From: Treponema sp.
Lineage (GTDB): Bacteria; Spirochaetota; Spirochaetia; Treponematales; Breznakiellaceae
DNA length: 5,061 nucleotides
Assembly: GCA_031263435.1 (NCBI GenBank)
Contig: JAISFT010000237.1
Location: forward strand, 1-5,061
Direction of reading: 5' to 3'
Both the position numbers and the translations under genes were made by a program. This document shows, piece by piece, positions 1 through 5,061 of the stretch (positions are counted from its first letter, which is position 1; each line of letters opens with the position of its first letter). The notes below the pieces were generated by a model. That model was not told the origin of the DNA, made no database searches, and saw nothing but the letters and a program-made list of their open reading frames with translations.

Positions 1-2187
1 GCGGAGGGACTGGGGAACGAGAAATTTGTGCAGTTTTTCTATTACCAGGGAAATATCCAGGGGTTTCCCCACATGATCATCCATGCCGGCATTCAGACAT
101 TTTTCAATGTCCTCCGCAAAAACATTGGCGGTCATGGCAATGATGGGAATCCTCCGGTGTTCCGGGGAATTCGGATACAGCGCAGATTCTCCTGCGCGGA
201 TCCGGCGGGTAGCCTCATAACCGTCCATTTCCGGCATGTGGACATCCATAAAGATAAGATCGTAGGCGTCGGGCTCCGCACTGAACATGTCGAGGGCCTG
301 GACGCCGTTTTCCGCACAGCGGATGATCAGGTCCAGGGGCTCCAGCAGGGTAATGACGATTTCCCGGTTAATTTCAATGTCTTCGGCAACAAGGATCCGC
401 CTGCCCGCCAGAACCCTGTCCGGCTCCCCGGGGACAAGTTCCGGTTTCCGCTCCTCCTGAATCCGGGAAGCGCCCAGATTCCGGTTGATGCAGTCCACGA
501 TGTACGAGGGGTACAGGGGCTTGGGGATAAAACCATCTACCCCCGCGGAGCGGGCGGCAGCTTCGATCCTGTTCCATTCGGTGCCGGAGATCATGATGAT
601 AACTTTCTTTGCCCCCACCTGCTCCCGGATCTTCCCGGTCAGCTCGATGCCGTCCATGCCGGGCATGGCCCAGTCGACAAAAAAGATATCGTAATTAGCG
701 GTCTCCAGCAGACGCAGCGCCTGGTAGCCGTCTTCCGCCGCATCGCAGTTAAAACCTATACTTTTCGCTATGGCGGCAAAGTACTCCCGCAGCTCCGCCG
801 AATCGTCCACCACCAGGGCCCGGATATTCTCCATTTGAGGGGGAAGGAAGTAGTTTTCCTCCGCCTGCCTGCCCCGTTCCGCGTTAATAGTAAATATAAA
901 TGAGGAACCCTTCCCCAGTTCGGAAACGACCCGGACGCTTCCGCCCATCATCTCCACAATCCGCTTGCTGATCGTAAGGCCCAGGCCCGTACCGCCGAAT
1001 TTGCGGGAAATGCCCGAATCCGCCTGGACAAAGGGGCTGAAGAGTTTTGCCTGCTGATCTTTGGAGATGCCGATCCCCGTGTCGCTTACCTCGAATTGCA
1101 GGGTAACCATCCCGTCCTGGTCCCCGGTTTTGCGGACCCGCAGGGTAATGTCCCCCCCCTCGGGGGTAAATTTTACGGCATTGGAGAGCAGGTTGGTGAT
1201 CACCTGGGCAAGCCGCTGTTCGTCGCCCACGATGTAAGGGGGGATATCCGGGTCCGCTTTGACAAAGAGATTCTGTTCCTTTTCACCTACCCGGAAATCA
1301 ATGACGCCGGTAATTCTGATCAGCATCTTTTCCAGGCTGAATTCCGTGTAGGAAAGCTCAAACTTTTTCGCTTCAATCTTGGACATGTCGAGAATATCGT
1401 TGATCACCCCCAGCAGGTGGGCGGAGGTGTTTTCGATCCGCTCCAGACAGTAATCCTTTTTTTCGATCTCCGTCGAATTCCTGGCGATAGAGGTCATGCC
1501 GATAATGGCGTTCATCGGGGTGCGGATCTCGTGGCTCATCGTGGCAAGGAATTCACTCTTGGCGGAACTGGCCTCCTCGGCCTCCTCCTTGGCGCTGAGG
1601 ACCTCTTCAATGTCGTGGAACAGCAGCAGGGCCCCCTCGGCATTCCCCTTCTCGTCCCGCATGGGGGTAAAGTGGAGAACATAACGCCGGGGCCGGCCGG
1701 ACCCGGCCATGTCGAAGATCTCCTCCCGGGACACCGGTTTGTAATCCCGGACGGCCTCCCGGAAGACCTGCTCCAGCTTCTCCGCAAAACTGCCGTCCGT
1801 AAAGCGGTCGAAGATCTCCCGGTAATGCCGGCCGTTGATACGGCTGAAACTGTCGATCCCGGCCATGTTCAGGAATGCATCGGTACAGTAGGCAAAGGTA
1901 CCGTTGGGGTTAAGCAGGATGATAAGGTCGGGACTGTTTTCCAGCAGCAGCTTCATGTAGGTTTCCCGCTTCCGCTGCTCCGCGGAGCGCAGGGCGGCCA
2001 GGTTGATCTCCGCCAGGGCCAGGGTTTTGTTCCGTTCGATGGTGTCCTGCAGCCGCTTCATCTTCCGGGAAAGGGTAGAATTTTCCCTTTCCAGAAGGCG
2101 CAGACGTTCCGGCAGGCCCGCGGGAATGGGCATTCCCGGTTCAAGCCGTGTAAAATCTATGTCCCGAACCCCAGAGCCCTGTTCCAT
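1..2187 (-). CDS. Hybrid sensor histidine kinase with PAS and two receiver domains (C-terminus cut by window edge)
   Basis: Cytosolic hybrid kinase expected to autophosphorylate on His and relay phosphate to its own receiver aspartates. The frame is open for 729 residues from ATG 2187 to the left edge with no stop. The start is supported by AAGGA at 2198-2194, six bases upstream. Order, read directly: charged helical N-terminus (about 30-82); PAS (about 78-195, containing [19 protein letters not shown]); HisKA with [10 protein letters not shown] and phospho-acceptor His219; HATPase with N box [12 protein letters not shown] (Asn332/336), G1 box DTGIGI (369-374) and G2 box GGTGLGL (398-404); receiver 1 with Asp461/462, Asp505, Ser534, Lys556; receiver 2 with Glu602/Asp603, Asp648, Thr686, Lys708. 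All catalytic positions are present. There is no signal peptide or membrane helix. Receiver 2 is essentially finished at the edge, so only a short tail is probably missing, although an Hpt domain cannot be excluded. It lies 16 bases after the FIST gene on the same strand, so the FIST protein is its likely sensory partner. Confidence 0.95.
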   Translation of the reverse strand, partial: MEQGSGVRDIDFTRLEPGMPIPAGLPERLRLLERENSTLSRKMKRLQDTIERNKTLALAEINLAALRSAEQRKRETYMKLLLENSPDLIILLNPNGTFAYCTDAFLNMAGIDSFSRINGRHYREIFDRFTDGSFAEKLEQVFREAVRDYKPVSREEIFDMAGSGRPRRYVLHFTPMRDEKGNAEGALLLFHDIEEVLSAKEEAEEASSAKSEFLATMSHEIRTPMNAIIGMTSIARNSTEIEKKDYCLERIENTSAHLLGVINDILDMSKIEAKKFELSYTEFSLEKMLIRITGVIDFRVGEKEQNLFVKADPDIPPYIVGDEQRLAQVITNLLSNAVKFTPEGGDITLRVRKTGDQDGMVTLQFEVSDTGIGISKDQQAKLFSPFVQADSGISRKFGGTGLGLTISKRIVEMMGGSVRVVSELGKGSSFIFTINAERGRQAEENYFLPPQMENIRALVVDDSAELREYFAAIAKSIGFNCDAAEDGYQALRLLETANYDIFFVDWAMPGMDGIELTGKIREQVGAKKVIIMISGTEWNRIEAAARSAGVDGFIPKPLYPSYIVDCINRNLGASRIQEERKPELVPGEPDRVLAGRRILVAEDIEINREIVITLLEPLDLIIRCAENGVQALDMFSAEPDAYDLIFMDVHMPEMDGYEATRRIRAGESALYPNSPEHRRIPIIAMTANVFAEDIEKCLNAGMDDHVGKPLDISLVIEKLHKFLVPQSLR
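1152..1159 (-). repeat. Eight-G homopolymer tract inside the kinase ATPase domain
   Basis: The coding strand reads GAG GGG GGG GAC (Glu343-Gly-Gly-Asp346), giving eight consecutive G. It is preceded by CCCCC and two bases. The tract lies between the N box and the G1 box. A one-base slip would frameshift the kinase before its ATP-binding glycine boxes and both receivers. Whether it varies cannot be told from one sequence. Confidence 0.9.
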
Positions 2188-2203
2188 CCTTTATCCTTAA
2201 GCC

Positions 2204-3364
2204 CTACAGAATACAGGCCACAAAGGTAAAGTTGTGTACCCGGTTGACCAGTTTACCATCGGCATTTTCGGTAGGACATATTTCACCCCCCGCGTAGCAG
2301 ATCTGGTAAGGGGCCGCATCCCCCAAAAGGCTGATAATCTTCTTCATCTCGTCGGCGCCGTTCAAACCCAGCATCATGTTACGGGTAAGGCAGGGGTACA
2401 TCAGAATCCCGTTGATATCCCGGTAGCCCAGAAACTGCGACACCGTGGCCTCTGCGGTGTCCATGATGTTTTCGTAGTCCAGAAGCCCGATGGACAGGGT
2501 GGAATTTACGGGAACCTCCCCCACACAGCGGCCGTGGCCCTCGGGAGTTATATTGTAGATCCCCATAGCCACCGGTTTGGAACCATCCCGGTAGTTGATG
2601 ATGAAGGGAATGGTGGCCAGTACGTCGATCCCCCCGTCCCGGGTAAGCCCCAGGGTATCCAGGTAATCCAGCAGGGGCATGTGGTTCACCTTCTTCAGAA
2701 TGACCCCTTCGGATTCGGTAATAAGGGCATGCTGCTGCTGCATGTCCCGCTCCGGGATAGAGGTTACAAAGAAGCGGGGATGGATGTTCCCCTCCATAAA
2801 CACCAGGGCCAGGGATTTCCGGTAGCCCTTGCCGTTGAAGATCACCCTGCTCTCGTGAAATTTCAGAGTCTGATCGCAGGCAAAAGCCCCAAACACCGGC
2901 GTATCCCCGCTCAGGCGCTTGATTTCGTTAAAAAAAGCCGCGGCCCCCAGGGACCCTATGATGGGCAGATAGGTCAGAATAAAACCGGGGGACGCTCCCA
3001 GCGATTCCCCTGCCCGCTTAAAGCCCCCGCTTATCTCTTCTACCAGATTTTCTTCGGTAATTTCCCCGGTAACGGCACAGGAAAAGCGGACATCATCGGA
3101 GGTAAGGACCGAAATACTCAGATAATCGGAGCCGCAGTGCCCCCGGGCGGCATTCCCCAGCGTCGTAACCCCCACAATATCAAAGGGCAGGGCCTTTTCC
3201 AGAACTTCCAGGGCCCCCGCATCAATGAACTCGTAGTTACAAGCCACCAGACCGATAGAATTGGTACGCAGATTCCTGCCGATATCCAACTGTTCCAGAA
3301 TTTCCGCCGCGGCCGCTTCCGGATCATCAATCTGGGCGCTTATGGCGCTTAGCATGTTCACCAT
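2204..3364 (-). CDS. FIST-domain signal-transduction protein (FIST_N + FIST_C), NosP-like
   Basis: Soluble 386-residue sensory protein without signal peptide, membrane helix or catalytic domain. FIST_N covers about residues 30-210 (FDIVGVTTLG at 61-70, FGAFACD at 158-164). FIST_C covers about 225-375 and ends in the typical YAGGEICPT (357-365) and HNFTF (377-381) signature. FIST modules are known as predicted small-ligand sensors coupled to kinases, cyclases or chemotaxis proteins; NosP of Pseudomonas, Vibrio and Legionella is a FIST haemoprotein that senses NO and controls a neighbouring histidine kinase. Length and gene order here match that arrangement, but ligand identity is inference. 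Candidate haem-ligand histidines are 76, 170, 195, 212, 228, 277 and 377. The ATG at 3364 has AGGG at 3375-3372, seven bases upstream; the next ATG (3355) has no clear Shine-Dalgarno. The TAG stop is 16 bases before the kinase ATG, implying co-transcription. Confidence 0.9.
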   Translation of the reverse strand: MVNMLSAISAQIDDPEAAAAEILEQLDIGRNLRTNSIGLVACNYEFIDAGALEVLEKALPFDIVGVTTLGNAARGHCGSDYLSISVLTSDDVRFSCAVTGEITEENLVEEISGGFKRAGESLGASPGFILTYLPIIGSLGAAAFFNEIKRLSGDTPVFGAFACDQTLKFHESRVIFNGKGYRKSLALVFMEGNIHPRFFVTSIPERDMQQQHALITESEGVILKKVNHMPLLDYLDTLGLTRDGGIDVLATIPFIINYRDGSKPVAMGIYNITPEGHGRCVGEVPVNSTLSIGLLDYENIMDTAEATVSQFLGYRDINGILMYPCLTRNMMLGLNGADEMKKIISLLGDAAPYQICYAGGEICPTENADGKLVNRVHNFTFVACIL

Positions 3365-3392
3365 TGAACTACCCTACCACAGGGATACTGCA

Positions 3393-3421
3393 TTGAGCAA
3401 TGTCCGGTTTGGGGATATACT
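3393..3421 (+). promoter_or_regulatory. Predicted sigma-70 type promoter for the DUF4105 gene
   Basis: TTGAGC at 3393-3398 and TATACT at 3416-3421 are separated by exactly 17 bases; each hexamer is close to consensus (TTGACA, TATAAT). Transcription would begin near 3428. That is only about three bases before the ATG at 3431 but about 27 bases before the ATG at 3455, which argues for the second start. The -35 hexamer lies inside the inverted repeat CATTG-AG-CAATG (3391-3402), a possible operator. The divergent operon's promoter must also lie in or near this 66-base gap; its best candidate on the minus strand is weak (TTGATC at 3444-3439 and TATATC at 3419-3414, spacer 19). Confidence 0.6.
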
Positions 3422-3442
3422 GGACAGGCTATGAGTAAGATC

Positions 3443-3447
3443 AAGGG
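3443..3447 (+). promoter_or_regulatory. Ribosome binding site favouring the ATG at 3455
   Basis: AAGGG ends seven bases before the ATG at 3455. The competing ATG at 3431 has only GGA at 3422-3424, and that GGA would lie upstream of the predicted transcription start. The shorter product also has a compact 20-residue signal peptide. The choice is not certain. Confidence 0.5.
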
Positions 3448-3454
3448 CGCCGCC

Positions 3455-4726
3455 ATGTCCGGCAGGCTCCTGCTTGTCCTTGTGTTCTTCCTTGGAGTTC
3501 CGGGGGCCTATGGGCAAAGCATCGGCGGATCCGCTGCCCGCTCCGCCATGGACGATCTGGTGCTCAAGGTCGTCGTATTCGGACCCAGCGATGAAATATT
3601 CATCTGGTGGGGGCATGCGGCCCTTGTTGTTGAAAATACCCGCTGGAACTACTCCCGGATCTTCGACTGGGGCATCTTTTCGTATCCCAGCGATAATTTT
3701 TTGCAGGACTTTCTCAATAACCAGGTACAGTACAACAGCGCGGTAGAGTACCTGGACTTTCAGCCGTATATTGATGAAGACAGGGATATTACGGTCTATA
3801 CCCTGGACCTGGAAGCGGACCAGAAGGAACGAATCCTGGCCTACGCGGAAAACAACGTCCTGCCGGAAAACCGTTACTACAACTACCACGAGTTCCGCGA
3901 CAACTGTTCTACCCGGATCCGCGATATTATTGATTTGGGAACCGGGGGGCAGCTTAAGGAATGGGCTGCCCATAGCTCCGGCCGCTTTTCTATCCGGCAG
4001 CATATACGGCGTTTTACCTGGTTCAGACCTGTCTGGGACTGGTTTCTTGATTTTTTGATGGGCCGGGACCTGGACGCGGCAATTACGGTGTGGGACGAGA
4101 TGTTTTTGCCGGTGGAAGTGGGCCGCCATATTGTTGATTTTTCGTACACGGATTCCACCGGCGCCAGCCGCCGGCTGGTACGTTCCGTGGAAATACTCAA
4201 CTCCAGCAAAGAGCGGCCGCCGGTACTCTCCGCAGCTCCGCGGCGCTGGCCCGGGGATCTCCTGCTGGGCATGCTGCCCGCGGCCCTGGTACCGGGTTTC
4301 AGGGTTTTGCGAAAGAAAAAGCCCCTGGCCGGCAGGATTGTCTGGGGTGTCTTTCAGGGCATCGTGGGGCTGGCGCTTGGAATTTTAGGTTTTGTGTTGT
4401 TATACGCCCTGTACTTTATGAAGAACGATTATATACAGCAGAATATCAACCTGCTGTTTATCAACCCGCTGCTGCTGGCCGCAGCACCCTTGGGTTTGTT
4501 TGCCGCGGCCCGGCGCATGCAGTCCATAAAGCCGGAAAAATGCCTGAAAATACTCTGGGTCTGCGTGGCCGCCGCCGGTCTCCTGAGCCTGCTGCTGCGG
4601 GTCCTTCCCTTCTTTTCCCAGCAGAACCAGGCTACCCTGGCCCTTGTCCTGCCGGCGGCGGTCCTGTTAAGCCTTGGCGCGGAATTTCGCATGGAGCAGA
4701 TCCCCGGCGACACGGCCGCGCACTAA
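3455..4726 (+). CDS. DUF4105 / Lnb-like membrane protein (putative lipoprotein N-acyltransferase family)
   Basis: Exported, membrane-anchored protein of 423 residues from ATG 3455 (431 from ATG 3431, which cannot be excluded). Numbering from 3455: signal peptide about 1-20 (MSGR, then LLLVLVFFLG, ending AYG), with no lipobox Cys. The DUF4105 domain spans about 33-250, with a conserved His in IWWGHAALVVE (His54) and a conserved Cys in FRDNCSTRIRD (Cys151), the presumed thiol catalytic pair. A C-terminal membrane region has helices near 295-321, 332-352, 363-387 and 393-410, with a motif INLLFINPLLL that resembles Bacteroidetes DUF4105 proteins. Lnb of Bacteroides has this layout and transfers an acyl chain to the amino group of the lipoprotein N-terminal Cys; that activity here is inference. 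Catalysis would be on the periplasmic side. It ends in tandem stops TAA-TAG, stands alone on this strand, and is transcribed divergently from the FIST-kinase operon. Family confidence is high, biochemical role moderate. Confidence 0.88.
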   Translation: MSGRLLLVLVFFLGVPGAYGQSIGGSAARSAMDDLVLKVVVFGPSDEIFIWWGHAALVVENTRWNYSRIFDWGIFSYPSDNFLQDFLNNQVQYNSAVEYLDFQPYIDEDRDITVYTLDLEADQKERILAYAENNVLPENRYYNYHEFRDNCSTRIRDIIDLGTGGQLKEWAAHSSGRFSIRQHIRRFTWFRPVWDWFLDFLMGRDLDAAITVWDEMFLPVEVGRHIVDFSYTDSTGASRRLVRSVEILNSSKERPPVLSAAPRRWPGDLLLGMLPAALVPGFRVLRKKKPLAGRIVWGVFQGIVGLALGILGFVLLYALYFMKNDYIQQNINLLFINPLLLAAAPLGLFAAARRMQSIKPEKCLKILWVCVAAAGLLSLLLRVLPFFSQQNQATLALVLPAAVLLSLGAEFRMEQIPGDTAAH

Positions 4727-4768
4727 TAGGCTGATCACATAAACAACCGGATATGAACGATTGGGAAA

Positions 4769-4857
4769 AAGAAAATTCACCACGGAGGAACACGGAGTTT
4801 CACGGAGGTTTTGTTACTTATTCGGGTGTCCTCCGTGTAAACACCGTGGTTTTTCTT
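4769..4857. repeat. Imperfect long palindrome with three 10-bp-spaced CACGGAG units
   Basis: CACGGAG occurs at 4781, 4791 and 4801, a spacing of exactly 10 bases each time. The right half carries the inverse (CTCCGTGT at 4831-4838, CCGTGGT at 4844-4850). Pairing segments: AAGAAAA (4769-4775) with TTTTCTT (4851-4857), ACCACGG (4779-4785) with CCGTGGT (4844-4850), and ACACGGAG (4790-4797) with CTCCGTGT (4831-4838), leaving small bulges and a loop of about 33 bases. Similar CCACGGAGG/CACGGAG palindromes are dispersed in many bacterial genomes as intergenic repeats; I place it there by resemblance only. It begins 42 bases after the DUF4105 stop, and its right arm ends in a T-rich run, so it could help end that transcript. 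Confidence 0.75.
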
Positions 4858-4862
4858 AGGTA

Positions 4863-4880
4863 TGGTAATTGCGCTTACCA
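4863..4880. other. Small hairpin TGGTAA / TTACCA
   Basis: Perfect six-base arms (4863-4868 and 4875-4880) around a six-base loop TTGCGC. It is directly followed by AAAA on the plus strand, hence preceded by TTTT on the minus strand, so it does not look like a terminator in either direction. Confidence 0.4.
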
Positions 4881-4905
4881 AAAGGCCGCATGGGGCGCAG
4901 TAAAG

Positions 4906-4933
4906 CAGCCCGTCAAGGGCTGTTCTGTCAGCC
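4906..4933. other. Three-arm element able to form two mutually exclusive hairpins
   Basis: CAGCCC (4906-4911) pairs perfectly with GGGCTG (4917-4922) around GTCAA. The same middle arm, as GGCTG (4918-4922), can instead pair with CAGCC (4929-4933) around TTCTGT. The shared arm makes the two folds exclusive. No T-run follows, so a classical terminator/antiterminator is not evident. Confidence 0.45.
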
Positions 4934-4985
4934 GATGTAACACACGCCCGGCGCACAATAAAAGCTACCGTACCCAATAAAGGGA

Positions 4986-5003
4986 GGCGGCCTGTGGGCC
5001 GCC
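4986..5003. other. GC-rich perfect hairpin GGCGGCC / GGCCGCC
   Basis: Seven-base perfect arms (4986-4992 and 4997-5003) with loop TGTG. A strong stem, but it is followed by GTATGCG rather than a T-run, so it is not a standard rho-independent terminator on the plus strand. On the minus strand it is followed by TCCCTTTATT, which has only a short T-run. Confidence 0.5.
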
Positions 5004-5040
5004 GTATGCGTCGCGGAGTCCGGCGTGAATAGATTTCCCA

Positions 5041-5061
5041 GGTTTTTGCTTCGCAAAAACC
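5041..5061. other. Perfect nine-base inverted repeat at the window's right edge
   Basis: GGTTTTTGC (5041-5049) and GCAAAAACC (5053-5061) are exact reverse complements around TTC. The structure ends on the last base of the window, so any extension or trailing T-run is unseen. It may be a terminator or another dispersed palindrome. Confidence 0.6.

Larger units (their letters stand above)
4727..5061. other. Non-coding tail with several palindromes, no convincing gene
   Basis: This 335-base stretch follows the DUF4105 stop. The two short open frames here (4753-4980 plus, 4777-4977 minus) translate through the palindromic repeat, lack a good ribosome binding site, show no recognisable domain and look spurious. 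No tRNA-like cloverleaf, rRNA, transposase fragment or CRISPR was seen. It holds five inverted-repeat structures, listed separately. It may be a repeat-rich spacer or carry a small structured RNA. Confidence 0.65.

Noticed and set aside
28..903. 291-codon plus-strand open frame
   Set aside because: It is antisense to the kinase receiver domains, which carry every expected motif on the minus strand. Its translation is low-complexity, rich in Gly, Pro, Val and His, and matches no family.
1096..2229. 377-codon plus-strand open frame
   Set aside because: It is a shadow of the PAS-HisKA-HATPase part of the kinase, kept open by strong codon bias on the true strand. No domain is recognisable in its translation.
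2234..3352. 372-codon plus-strand open frame almost the length of the FIST gene
   Set aside because: It mirrors the FIST gene in the antisense frame. The minus-strand product has clear FIST_N and FIST_C signatures, and this one has none.
3374..4129. 251-codon minus-strand open frame across the start of the DUF4105 gene
   Set aside because: It is antisense to the His/Cys motifs of DUF4105 and has no signal, domain or plausible ribosome binding site.
4781..4807. CRISPR-like tandem repeat
   Set aside because: The unit is seven bases with three-base gaps, far too short for repeats and spacers, and the right half is an inverted copy.
4753..4980. 75-codon plus-strand and 66-codon minus-strand (4777-4977) small open frames
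   Set aside because: Both read through the CACGGAG palindrome. Such repeat-derived peptides are common annotation artefacts, and neither has a convincing start signal or domain.
4863..5003. tRNA or known riboswitch
   Set aside because: Stem lengths and spacing do not fit a cloverleaf, there is no GGTTCGA-type T-arm, and I recognise no riboswitch core.

Overview
The window holds three genes and a non-coding tail rich in palindromes. The moderately GC-rich coding, a FIST-domain gene next to a double-receiver hybrid histidine kinase, and a DUF4105/Lnb-like membrane protein together look most like a treponeme-type spirochaete, perhaps an insect-gut or environmental lineage. That assignment is a judgement from protein style, not a search result, and I hold it at about 0.5.

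Layout. Positions 3364 down to 1 (minus strand) look like a two-gene operon. The upstream gene (3364-2204) encodes a 386-residue cytosolic FIST_N/FIST_C sensory protein. Sixteen bases after its stop codon comes a soluble hybrid histidine kinase that starts at 2187 and runs off the left edge still open: coiled coil, PAS, HisKA, HATPase, receiver 1, receiver 2. The kinase has no stop codon in the window, so it is easy to miss, yet it fills the first 2.2 kb. Long open frames on the plus strand over this region are shadows. Positions 3365-3454 hold the divergent control region. Positions 3455-4726 (plus strand) encode an exported DUF4105 protein with a His/Cys pair and a C-terminal membrane region, the architecture of the Lnb lipoprotein N-acyltransferase family. 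Positions 4727-5061 contain no convincing gene but five separate inverted-repeat structures, among them a roughly 90-bp element with three CACGGAG units spaced exactly 10 bp apart.

How the parts may work together. A FIST protein co-transcribed with a PAS-containing hybrid kinase is the arrangement of the NosP/NahK nitric-oxide sensing pair of proteobacteria. The simplest reading is that the FIST protein binds a small ligand (haem/NO or another molecule) and modulates the cytosolic kinase, which passes phosphate through its two receivers to a partner not visible here. The divergent DUF4105 gene is probably a separate envelope function that shares only the intergenic control region. The most notable items are the FIST-kinase pair, the Lnb-like protein in a probable spirochaete, an eight-G tract in the kinase ATPase domain, and the palindrome-rich 3' region.
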